64,000 nt of DNA, taken from NCBI GenBank assembly GCA_023055355.1, contig JALJCS010000001.1, forward strand, positions 97,077,381 through 97,141,380. The letters run 5' to 3'. The stretch comes from Agelaius tricolor. Lineage: Eukaryota > Chordata > Aves > Passeriformes > Icteridae. Of this stretch, positions 15,001-26,454 are shown piece after piece. The position numbers and the translations under genes are program-made. Each line of letters begins with the position of its first letter. Positions within the stretch are counted from its first letter, which is position 1. The notes under the pieces were generated by a model that saw nothing but the letters and a program-made list of their open reading frames with translations, had not been told where the DNA came from and did not search any database.

Positions 15001-18000
15001 TTTCTGAAGTGGAACACAAAATATTTAAGATGGGAAAAAACAGAATTCACTGTCATGGACTTGAAGTAATCTTAGAAACATGTCAGGGTTTTGTTTTTTT
15101 AAGAAAGTTGATAACAAATCATTTTTACCAGGATCAAAAGGTATTCACTGAAACTGTGTGGCTTTCCAGGAACGGGCAGGTGAAAAAGAAATCTTGGCAC
15201 TTTTGAGAGAAATTGTTCTTCATGTAGGAGAACAGCAGTAGTGAGAGGTTTGTAGTTTTCGTGGTTACCACACAGAGATGGAGACTTAGGAATGGGTTCC
15301 ACCAGACTCTAGCTGAGCTCTAAGGATGCCTGACACTGTGAGTGCTCCTTCCCAAGTCCAAATCTCAGTTCTTACTTCAAACTGACTCAGCTATTACACT
15401 ACATACTAGCTGCTTCTTGAGGGGGACTGAGCAGTGAAGGAGATAAGTTAGGAATATCTCCAAATGTAAAGACCACAAAGTCTGCAGGATTCCACCAGGC
15501 AAAGAAGGAAGAGTTTTAAATAGCTTGCAGTCTTCCCCGAGCCTGCTCCTTTTTAAGTTGTCTGTATTCAGAAGGGGGATTCAGCACAAGTATTTTGCCT
15601 TCAAGTGGGTCACTGCAGGTGGGTCAGGTAAGCCTTTATGTAGGCAGGTTAGCCTTCCCTGTGTGCATTATGGATTTTGAGGAAGGTTTTGAGACACTTT
15701 AGAATTTTTGTGAAAGGCAATGTAAGAGGCCTTCCTATACAAATAGTGCATCATTAGTTTTGCTAATGGCACAATATTTATAATGTTCAGTGATATTTGC
15801 CCCCATTTTCATGGTGTGCTTGATGCAGAGAAGAATGATTAGCTTTTTTAGAGGGCCATGAGTACAGAAGGTAGCATAAAGTCAGCTCATCTTACAAGCC
15901 TGTAAGGGAGTTAAACCTTACACTATATATAATTTTCTTCCTGTTTGCAGACAGGGTAATTTTTCTTTATTTTATGGTCCTCTGCTGTTGGGTGATATAA
16001 TTGAGTGGTTCTGGCTATAAAAAGTATTCTCTAAAGTGAGCAGTGAGTAATTTGTGCATGTTGGCACCCAACTTATTGTCATTACCAGAAATTAAACATT
16101 TAACTTGCTACAAAGGAAAGAGAATACATTTTCTTTTCAATCTTTCCCTTTTGTGCTTAGTTGTAAAATAAAAGCAAATTAATGACTACATTTTCTTTAT
16201 GGTGTGGCATTTACTGGGCAACTCACAGTCTCTAGGTGATGGCAGGGCAGTGCTTTAGTTTTGGGTTGGTAGTTTGTTTTTGCACTGAATTCTTTTAGCA
16301 GCTGCTTCTAATGTAACTATCTGTACTACATTTTACAGTCATATCCCTCAAGTGTAGGAGAGTGAAGCCAAGGGAGGGAGAGCAGGTTTTAGCATCAGGT
16401 AAATGACTATGTCACTAACACCTTTCCTCTTGGAGATCTGGGGGAGAAAGCTTTTTTTTGCAGTACTTAATCCTTTTGTGATAGCTTTGCTGAGACCATG
16501 ACTGCCTGTGTGGCTATTGGTGCAAGTAGTGCCTTCCCTTAGACCCTTCAGGGGAAGGATTTTAGGCTAGCTTTGTGCAAGGCTTGCTGGCAAATCACCA
16601 GCTGTATTTCTTAGACCCCTGCAGAAGGACATGCTTTGCAATGGAGCTGGGGCAGGCAGGTTGCTGTATCTGGGTGCCTGGACATAGATGAGGAACTGTG
16701 CCTGGCAAGGGGATTTGATCTATGTAGCTTCTTATCCTCCTCAAGTACATCACCTTAGATGCATCTTTGACTACATAAATATTAGTAAAAAGGGAGCCAC
16801 CTGAAACAATATGGAAGTCAAAGGCAGTCAATAGAGAAGCAGTAGAAATACAGAGGACTTGTACTTAAAGTCATCATTTAATTGTTGTCATGTTCTTCTG
16901 TCATTTGTTTTGACTGTAGGCCCTTTAGAATAGGAATTACTGTGTTGCATATAAATGAAATTCTCGCCAGAAGATTTCCTTAAATTGTTTGAGGTTACCC
17001 GGTGCACCTTTCAAAAGCACATCTGAAATATATATGTAAAACTGACTTTTAAAGTCCTAATTCACTTGTCTCATTCATTCAAATGCTAAAGCTGAAGAAT
17101 ATATAACAAGTCTCCAAAGTGTTTAGGATTCTGTGCAGCCATAATATGTTACTTAGGTTTTATTCTGATTTTTCTTGTTCTGAAACTCCAGATTCTTTTT
17201 GCTTCACGTGTTTTGAGTATTTCCTTGTCACTGCATCATTTGCCTTGACAAGTTTTCTTCTCTGTGTGCTGACAGTATGTTGCCTGTTACAGCACGGGCT
17301 CTCACAATTTTCTTAGATATGAGGCCCACAGCTCCAGTAGTTCATAGGCTTGTTTTGAAAGCAGAATGTTTTCCTGCTATAGACATTTGGGTGACAGTTT
17401 TTTCCTTTTACTTACTTTTTAGCAAATAAAATATCAATGCTTTCTGAATTTACATAGTTGTGTGGGTTTTTTCTACTGGGGACATACTAGATTATTAGAA
17501 TTTGGGTCATTTTTTTGTTCCATGTATTAAACTTGGAAGAACTGTTCTAATCTTGGAGTGTAAAGTAAGTTAATATTTTCTAAGTCAGCTGTCTGATTTT
17601 AAGCCCTGAAATTGGAATTGTACTGAAAAAGTAATTGTAAATAGCAGTTCTAACCAATGGTAATAAAAGATGCACATCAAGATGATACCATGATTGATGT
17701 TTTAAATATAAAAAATAATCATTATAGCTCTTCCAGGATGAAAATAGGATCTGTTAGCAAAAAAAATATCAGATACCTGTCAACTAAAGATTGAGCATAC
17801 TGTGGTAAATTCCATCAGAGACTACCACAATATTACTTTTTAACTTTCTTTTGTAAAGAGCTGAAGTGCCACCTGCAAATCTTAAATGAGAAATGTTAGT
17901 TCTCTTGCAACAGTTCCTGTGGGATTTCAAAACTGGCTCTGCTTCCAGGAAGACCTGGGATTAGATTACCTACTGAGATGTTTACACCTTGATTATTCTG

Positions 18001-19465
18001 AGATGTTCCAATTTTCCTTGCTCTGACAGAACAGCTCCATTATTTATTTCTGCACTTCTTGCTTTTGTTTCTCCTGCTGGATTCATCATTGAGCCAATGC
18101 CAGGCTGTTTCTAGCAGGGCTACCTGGCAATCTGATTGGTGTGGCTGCTTGACAGGGATTTTCCTCTTCTACTCTATGCCCTAGAGAAAGATCCAACCCA
18201 CAGACCCCACTGACATGTAAAAGTGGTGAAGTTAGGAAAGATGCATCTTTTTAGTGCAGAACTAGCATAGGTTGTTTAACTGCTGACCAGATGATTTATT
18301 GAGGACAGACAGCTTGAGAAAGAAAACTTTTAATTCTTAAAATTTGTCCCACCTCTGTCCTTGCAGTTTGTATTCTTTTATAGCAGACTAGAAGGTAGAG
18401 ACAATCTGTGCCTTCAGATCTATTGCAGCTTTTGAGCCTCTTGCAGATCTCTAGGCCTCCTTATGAATGCTCAAGCAATGGACAATTGCATAGTCCCCTT
18501 CTTTCCCCTTCTGCTGCTGCTGTGTTTCCTGACCAAATCGATTCCCTCCAGGCACTGGCTTTTGGGATATCTATCCTGATTCTTAGAATCACTGGAATGT
18601 TATGTAGATAATGGTAGAGGAGAAAACTATATTGTTACTTTGGTCCAAATGAAACTTACTTCATGCCCCCAGAGAGGCTGTTTCCTCAGAAAGCTGGCCA
18701 ATACACTGTGCTATAAATGGTGTTCATATGATGATGAGCACTGTACTAGTATTGGGGCAACCCTATACTCCTAAAGAGCTAAGGCTCCTCTACCTTTTCA
18801 ATAGCAGATTAACTTTTTTTGAAGTACATTGCTGTGTGTCTGTAACACAATTCAGGTCCCTGGTCACTTGAATATTGTTTTTGCACATGCATTGTTTTTT
18901 AAAGCAGAAACTATTAATAATCTTGTCCCAAAGTTTTTCTTACATTGCACTTAAACCTGTTTAAGTGGAATCTTTTTCTCGTCTGAGGATTTTGACTTTT
19001 GTTCTACATGAGAAAATTTTTTCTTTTTTCTGATTGGATGATCTTTTTTATTTTAGCTTTATTTTTTGGGGGGCTTTTTTACCTCCTAGAGATTATGCCT
19101 TCAAGGAAACTGAATACTTAAAATGTTTCTGAGTGGAAAGTACAATCTCAAATGTACCTAGACTGCTGTTATCAGCCACATGTTGCTATTTAACCAAACT
19201 CTTCAATTTACCAAGCTATATCTTTAAAAGTATTCTTTTCCTCACAGTATTCAAAAGTGTTTCTGAACTGTCATTCCTCTGTTAATTAAAAATAAGCTAG
19301 ATAGTGTAGGCATTCTGTGAGCCAGCACTCTAAATATCACTTTTAAATCATGTTAAAAGCTTCCAGTCCTTTGGAAATTACATGACAGCTCTTACTTGTA
19401 GAATGCAAAGACCATTTTTCTGCTATGTGCACTCATTAAAATGGTGTATTCTCTGTTTTCTGCAG
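1..19465. other. Non-coding DNA upstream of MIR30C2
   Basis: I recognise no gene here. The open frames are short (most under 100 codons), lack conserved-looking domains and overlap on both strands as expected by chance in AT-rich DNA. Visible landmarks are short poly-T/poly-A runs near 1671-1697 and 3436-3452 and an 11-bp perfect hairpin at 10951-10977. No CpG island is visible. In mammals the miR-30a/miR-30c-2 host is a long spliced non-coding RNA, so part of this stretch may be its introns or short exons; that is inference, since short non-coding exons cannot be identified by eye. No miR-30a hairpin was found in this stretch. Confidence 0.6.
10951..10977. repeat. Perfect 11-bp inverted repeat with 5-nt loop
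   Basis: Bases 10951-10961 (TGCCATTGGAC) are exactly reverse-complementary to 10967-10977, separated by the loop ACAGA. Flanking bases do not extend the stem. The hairpin is too short for a microRNA precursor. It could form a cruciform in DNA or a stem in RNA; no function is indicated by its surroundings. Confidence 0.85.
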
Positions 19466-19990
19466 GCACAACTTCAGGACCTGCAAGAGTACTTTGGAGT
19501 GAACTGGCAGTAAGCCTTGCAGTACCATGGTGGCAATAATACTGGCTGTCCTCTGGAGATGCTGAAGCTCAGCCTTGTTTTGAACTTCTTTCTTAGACCC
19601 TCCAACTTGTTCACAAAGGACTTAAAACTGATTTGGATTCATATGGTCATGGGTATGGATTTTTTCCTCCCATTTTTTGACATCTGCATGTTTCCAGCAG
19701 TCAATGATGAAGTCAGTGCTAGGTCTGCTGACATTTGCTCTGTTCTGGGGAGCTCTGAGTGACAGGTATTGTAAACATCCTACACTCTCAGCTGTGGAAA
19801 CTAAGAAAGCTGGGAGAAGGCTGTTTACTCTCCCTGCCTTGGAAATCATCTGGAGGGCAAGGATGGAATATTATGTTGATTGTATTTCTGACAGCCTGTA
19901 TTTCATACTTTACATTATGGTGTCAGTAAACAAATTATGTCATTACATCACATCATCAATGTCTTGTGTTCAGACCAAGGTCAGAAGGGC
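19466..19990 (+). ncRNA. Candidate last exon of the miR-30c-2 primary transcript
   Basis: A strong acceptor-like sequence (pyrimidine tract then TTTTCTGCAG) ends at 19465, about 300 bp before the miR-30c-2 hairpin and on the same strand. The first 48 bases after it can be read as AQLQDLQEYFGVNWQ followed by TAA, but I recognise no protein ending this way. Because a non-coding host transcript is known for this microRNA in mammals, I favour a non-coding terminal exon. The 3' limit given is arbitrary: no AATAAA lies close by, and the first clear one on this strand is near 21556. The exon itself is inference from one splice signal. Confidence 0.3.
19764..19835 (+). ncRNA. MIR30C2: microRNA precursor mir-30c-2
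   Basis: The 72-nt hairpin contains mature miR-30c-5p at 19770-19792, beginning TGTAAACATCC and identical over all 23 nt to the vertebrate sequence as I know it. The miR-30c-2-3p arm is at 19810-19831, beginning CTGGGAGAAGG. That arm identifies the 30c-2 copy: the paralogue 30c-1 has GAGGGU where this has GAAGGC. The loop differs from human by one base. The basal stem shows a paired change: AGA/UCU in human against AGG/CCU here, which preserves pairing and supports a functional hairpin. miR-30c is processed by Drosha and Dicer and loaded into Argonaute, where its seed GUAAAC represses many mRNAs. In mammals it is co-transcribed with miR-30a from a long non-coding RNA. miR-30a is not in this window and, if the cluster order is kept, should lie upstream. 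Confidence 0.98.
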
Positions 19991-22900
19991 CTTATGAAAT
20001 GCTTCAGCTGTACTGCTGGCTTGAGGGAAGCTTGAATAGTGTCAATAATACACTGCAGTACTTCCATCCTTAAGCAGTGATTCAAAAAGACCTGTCACAC
20101 TGTTTGTTTATAGGTAGTGATACATAAAAGTTGCTGTGTGGACATCCTCAAATTGACACATCAGTATTGTGTTTAATCAAAATCACCCTTAAATGGTTGG
20201 GACTTGTTTTTTAAGATCTACTTAATTCTTGTTTTTTCCCCAGAAGAGCTAGAAACAGAGGTTAGAAGGCAAAAAGATTGTAGGGGAATTAAAATTTCAG
20301 TTTCTTTACAAAGAAAATCAGAGGTGTTAACATCAACTCCAACTCTAAATTAAATTAGGACACAAAGGTCTTATACCTTATGTTTTCCACTTGGTGTTCC
20401 CTACCACTTGCTCCCCAGCCTGTATCATACTTTGTGCTTTGTCCTGGCAATCTTTGTCTTCTTCCTTTGTGTTTCTTTCATTCTATATGCTGTAAGCCAA
20501 GTCAAACTTACCAGTTTAAATGTAGAATAAGCTGAAAAAGTAATTTTCCTTTTAAATCTAATATCCTGCTGGCATGATCCTAAACTCCTAAAGTGAGTTT
20601 TGCAGCTTTTCTTAAGCATGGACTCTGGCAGAAAGAATATTCTTTCCCTCTTTTCTTTTTCCTTGTTTATGGGGAAGGGACACCTTTTGTGTGCTCAAAG
20701 ATCACTGTCTAGTTTCTTTTGCAATAGCATTTTTATGTGTTCAGATCCTTCTGCTTCAGCTTTTTAGGAAAGGCATTTAAATATAAAATCTTCAAAATAA
20801 GGGCTTTTAGAAGAGTTTAGTTTTCAGGGTGTGGAAATGGATGGGAGTGGGAAGACAACAGGTAAAAGAATGTGTAAGGATTCGAAGTAGTACTTACACA
20901 AAATGGACAAAAAAGAATTTAAACTTTTATGCAGAACTTTAAACAGTCAGTTATTTGAAGTAATAATTGTTTTTCAGGCTCTGGCTTGCTTTCCTATTGG
21001 AAAAGCCAGGGTCAAAGTGCTGTGGTGAAGGACTAAGTTGATGAGTAAAAAGAAGGCTTATGATTAATGTAGTAATTTCCAAGAAAAGCAGAGTTAACCC
21101 TTGAAAATGATTTGTTTTAAGGAGATGTTAGCTGTTCAGACTAGTCAGACGATAGGGGGTAGCATTTCCTAATGCACATGGTTCCCTTGGCAGAGAGAGA
21201 TTTCTGAGGATGATGGGGCACAGTTACTTCCTCCACTGCATGACTGTACTGATTGTAGTTTATGCTGTCCAGGAAGGACAACCTCCTGAAGAAGATAAAT
21301 TCCTTAATTTCTGAGATGTGGGTTTGTAAATTATTTTTATTTAGACATGTTTTGGGTTTGGAGTCATTATTTTGTGTCAACTTCTCTATATTTAATATTA
21401 CTTACTTGTGCATTGAATAGTGAAATTCTGTCTCCAGTTTAATCAGTATAAGACTCCAATACTCCCAACTTTGTCGTACATTTTTCCTGGCTTTGTACTG
21501 ACATGATTTGTTTAAACTGCAAACTAATTCAGTGACTTGACCCCACTGAAAACTAAATAAACAAAACAGCTTTTATGTGGATCAGCTGCTTACTCCACCA
21601 CTGTCCTGTGCCTGAAATGCTACTGAAAGTCCTAGTTCCTTCAAATATGGCCACTTTCCTGAAGAAAATCACAGCGTTTATTTTGAATAGATTGTGTAGT
21701 CCTAAAACAATAAAATAATGAAATTACAGGATTTTGAATATTTTATTTTATATTGCATTATTCTGCTGATGCTGTCTGTACACAATTGCAAGCACGGTGC
21801 TAAAATAAATTCAGATTAAATTGCTTTAATTAAAATGTTTCATCTTTTGAACACCATTTTTGCTTCTCCTTAAAAGATTTGTTGGTAAAGTCTAACCTAA
21901 ATTGTGTTGCTAAAATGGAGCAACTGGTAATTTTGCTATCTCCAGACCTTCAATTGTAAAGGTATGTTCTGTTGTACCTTCACCATACTGAGCACTATAT
22001 AAATTGCATCATTTTTAGATCACAGAGGTTTTTTCCTTCCAAGGTATTGCTTGCCAAGCCAAAGGCAAACATTATGTCCTTTTCTCTTGTTAATCCCAGA
22101 CTTCAAAGTGTTGAGGATTCTTTCCAGTCTGTCAATTAAACACAGTTTTTCCATTGTGGAAAAAAAATGTAACAGGGCTGTTTCAAAAGCCTGTTGCCAG
22201 TAATGAGCTTTGGATTGGGTCCATGGAGAGGTAATCTGGATAGCTACCACCAGAAGTCATCTCTGGGAAGTTGCTGATTGTAGGCATGGCCTTTTTTCTT
22301 GAAGGGTGGTTCTGCCAAGAAGCAAAAATGGCTTGTTCCAAGTGATTCTTGGCACTACCCTGGACAATATTATTCCTGCCTGTTATGGTCAACATCCTAC
22401 ACTGATTGTGTTTCAGTAATTTTTTTTTTGTTATGAGGGAAAGGACAGTTCTTGTTATCATGTTTCTTTATTTCTAAACTTTGGTTTTGGTTAGTTTGGA
22501 TTTTTAAGCTACATTTTTGATTATGTACTCCTTCAAGGTAACTGTGAAACATCCATTACATTTGGTAATACAGGGAGTGACCGTGGGAAGGAAGAAACAA
22601 TGTATGGGAGTACTCAGGCAGAGTTGTTGCTTGCACTGAGATTGCAACCTGAACTTGAGATTTACAAGTGAAATATTAGAAAAATATTAAAAGTTTCAAA
22701 GAGCTGCTGGTGAGGGAAACGAGAGGTGAAAGGGGACAACAGGTAATGGACTTGTCATCCAAAGGGTGAAAAGTAATATAATGTTGATTTTAAGTGTAAA
22801 CACTTCCTTGATGATGCAGTAAAATAAAGCTATAATTTCCCTTAATGCTTATACAGAAGTCAAGTTCTGTTTTATGCAGTAAATCTCGCTGTCACTGATT

Positions 22901-24756
22901 CTAAGTCAGTACAGGAGAATTTAAAAGTCTGTGACAAGCTATTCTACTTTGAAGACCTATACCAAAATTGAAAAAGAAACAAGTGTTTGCTTTGAATGAA
23001 GAAGAAGAAGAAAACCACATGATGTGGACTTCAATCATAATTGCCCTGAAATGAGAGATGGAGTTCTAGATCTGAGTTTTCTCTGTGCTCTGATTGAGAT
23101 AAAAACATGTAAAAGCAACTGTCCTTCTGCAAAATGCAAACAGGTGTGGAACATCTGCAGTACAAATATTCATTCATATGCAAACAAAGTTTTTACAGCT
23201 TTAAAATACATTAGCTGAAGACCTGATCAAACACTTTGTTTGATTCAGGTTTTATTCAAAATCAGGTTCAGTTTTTAAAAATCTTTCTATGTAAACTGAT
23301 TCTCATAAAAATCATGTTTAATTAAATAGAATGCAAAAGCTGAAGTTTCCATTACTTTTGTGAAGATTTTGGTTCTTGTCAGCTCTGGGTTCCATCCAAG
23401 ACCTACTTAACTACAGTTAAGCTGTTGTTTCCTTGTTTTTGACCTTTGGTTTTAAGGATGTTAGCATGAATTAAATGAAAATATGCTTTTCTAGCAAACA
23501 CTTTATAGAATAAGCAAACTTCAGCTGAGCAGTGCAGGCTATAACTACAAAATTGAGGTCTTGTTTATTTTAATTAGTGTAATATGATAGCTAAATTATA
23601 CTTGATGTAACTCTTCAAAAAGGAGAAAAGGGTGAGGCTGTGTTGCATAAGTCTTATGTTTGCAATGCTGACTACTTTACAAGAAGATCAGTTAAGCAGT
23701 TTTGTTCCTGCTTAAGTTAGTAGGGGATTTTTGTTTGCTGCCTTGGTGCTGTTACTAAACTGTTAAAATAATACTGCAGAGAGCTGGGCTTTAATCCTGG
23801 TTTTGGATAGACTCTGCTTTCTCCATTAAGAAGATGACACTTCCTCTGTGCAGGCAGAACCCCATGTTGTTCATCAATTGCAGTAAAGCCTGCTTTCTGA
23901 AATGATGCCATCACAAGCTGGTTTGTCTCATTGTGTTCCAGCTTTTCCTGTGATTTACATTGCATTACCTGCTTGTTTTGCTGGGGGAGCAGGAAGGATG
24001 TTACAGACCTGATGCAGGGTTATTGTAGAGGCTGCTGAGAGCTCCTCCTTGTGCTTCTCTTGTGAAGCTGTGTCCTCCTGGGGGTGAGAAGAGGGCATAC
24101 AGAATTTCTAGTGGTTTAGAGTGTGTGCTTGTAGGGCAGTCACAGTTTGTACAGGTGTACCTGGCCAGCTGAGGGAGTGAGATCTGCCCAGTTCTGGCAC
24201 CATGGAAATTGGCTCCAAGCCATTCCCACCCAGCTTTGAGACCCTGGGTATATTTTTAGCTATGACCTTGTTTTGTTACTCAGTTTACAAGAAATACATT
24301 GGGTCTTGTCACCAACCAATGATTTCTGGGCTTTCTGACATTTGAAGGCTGCATTTCTCCAGTTGTTTCTGTATAGCCTAGAGCATCTGCTGGCTCAGGT
24401 GTTCTGAAAAAGTGCTGCTAAAATAACTCAGCTCTGATGGGCAAAGAATAGGTTGATGTTGACAAATGAAATAATTTCAGGATCTATGACATTTGTGTTC
24501 TGTAGCTTGGCTAGAAATAGATGGCTCTGTATAGCTATGAGCTTTGTAAATAGTTGAACTTGGTGCAACTTGCCTGACTTGCAAAGTTGTTGAAGGACAT
24601 TGGGATGCCACCAGATTTTATGCTTAGTTCACAAAGTACAGATGAAATATGCACAGTGGTAATTTTTTTGCTTGTATGTGACCATACTCACAGCATAGAT
24701 ATTAATGAAGCTGCTAATTAATATCTTGCTGCTTGACTGTGCTCAATTTAATGTGA
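19991..24756. other. Non-coding DNA downstream of MIR30C2
   Basis: I see no coding region. The stretch is AT-rich, with several AATAAA hexamers on the + strand near 21556, 21708 and 21805 that could end the pri-miR-30c-2 transcript. A short GAA run lies at about 22998-23013. Nothing resembling a known interspersed repeat was recognised. Confidence 0.5.
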
Positions 24757-24889
24757 AATATTTAAAAGATGTGTAGATGTAGCACTTGGAGACATGGTTT
24801 AGTAGTGGAATTGGCAGTGTTAGGTTTATGGTTGGACTTGATGACATTAAAGGCCTTTCTAACCTAAATAATTCAATGATCCTAGGACT
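24757..24889 (+). mobile_element. CR1 LINE, 3'-terminal fragment
   Basis: The sequence has the conserved CR1 3' end: a block like AGATGTGTAGATGTAGCACTT, then ATGGTTTAGTAGTGG, then GGTTGGACTTGATGA, and finally TTTCTAACCTAAATAATTCAATGAT. This is the usual short 5'-truncated form left by target-primed reverse transcription in birds. It carries no coding sequence. Confidence 0.9.
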
Positions 24890-26429
24890 CTAATTGATTA
24901 AAAGCTACAATATGCTTTGTGCCTGCATGAAAGAGCAGATCAAATCTAAATTGAAATAGATCATGTTTTACTGCCTTGGGGTAATTGTGTGTAGCAGAAA
25001 GCTTTTAAATTAGAAGTGACAAACCTAGTGGTCTCCTTTGCCACTCAGAGCAGGTGTGTGTCACAGTGTGGAGATTTGCAAAAGCAGAAGTGACCAAATT
25101 CTGTTCTTCACTGAAGTCCTGACATTCCTGAGAAGTCCCACAGCTACTTGTGTCCATGGCTGGAAGCCTGTCATGTTGATTCCTGGGGACCCTGGCCCTT
25201 GGGACCCCAGGAAGGGGCTCTCCAGAGGGTATCCGTTACCTAAAAAGTCTTAGCAGGTAACCAGAGGGGCATGGTGGCTCTGTACCTTGAGAGACAAGCT
25301 CCACTGCTAAGAGAGATCTATTTTCTGATCCTTCCAGTGGCAAATCTTATTCCAACAGTGCCTTTTCACCTATACTTCATGTTTTTCCTCTCCTGCAGAG
25401 GTGGGGGAGTGTGTTAGGCCAAATGCTCTTTAGTGAGACTTTGCTGTCCTTTAGTTTGGAGATTTGGTTACAGCTATATAACTTGCCATGTCACATGGCT
25501 TAGACTAGGAGAGGAGCAGGACTGAAACTCAGAAAACAAAAGCAGTTTTGAAAATGACTGGTAAGATTTTTCTATGAATTGCTGAGCTTTTCCAAGAGGG
25601 GGAGAAAAAAGATCAGAAATTAGGAGTATTAAAGACAAATTGATGTCTGAACTGTCAGTTCAGGAAGCTCCAGAGATAAACTGAATGGAAGGTTTTCCCC
25701 TAAGGTCCCCATGAAATTTCTAAAGATAAATCTAAATGGAGAACAGCATGGATTTACATCTTTCTCTACAGGAACAGAATAATTATTTGCAGCCAGAAAG
25801 GAAACTCCAGGTTCTTGGCAGAAAGAGGTCTGGCACAGAGACTTGAACTGAGTTGATTTAAAGTCTTTCAGAGGCAAGTGTAAGGTTTTTATACATATAA
25901 CAGAACAAATTTGTGCAAATGCAGAGGTGGGAGATGAAATATGTTGCTTCATACTTGAAAATACATGGATTTGGTTTGAGTATTTCTGCATGCTCAAATG
26001 TAGTATGCCAAATGCACTGTTTACAGTAAGCAAGGTAATTGCCTTTAAAGGAATATAATATATTCCCATTTCTGATTGCAGTATCCAACTTAAAAACAAG
26101 ACTTATATTGAGTATTTTAACAAAAATGCCATTTCTATTTCACACTTCAATCTGAAATGACAGGAAAGGTAGATGATGTATCATCAAAACCCAGTTTGAG
26201 CAATCTAAAAAATATATGAGGATTTTAGGTGCACAAAAGTTCACAATGATTTCTTGATTGCTGTGGGAAGTAGTTCTGGGTTTTGGGTTGTTGGGTGGGG
26301 TTTTTATGTTTTGGTTTTGTGTTTGGATGTTTTATGTTTTTTCCTTTTTTAGTAGATCATACTGTCCTTTTGTTCTGTTTGATATTGCTGGAATCATTTA
26401 AAGCAGCATTAGGCTGGTTTTACTCCCTT

Positions 26430-26454
26430 CCTCTCTCTCTCTCTCTCTCTCTCT
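26430..26454. repeat. (CT)n microsatellite
   Basis: An uninterrupted run of about twelve CT units, directly readable. It is likely to vary in length between individuals. Confidence 0.97.
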
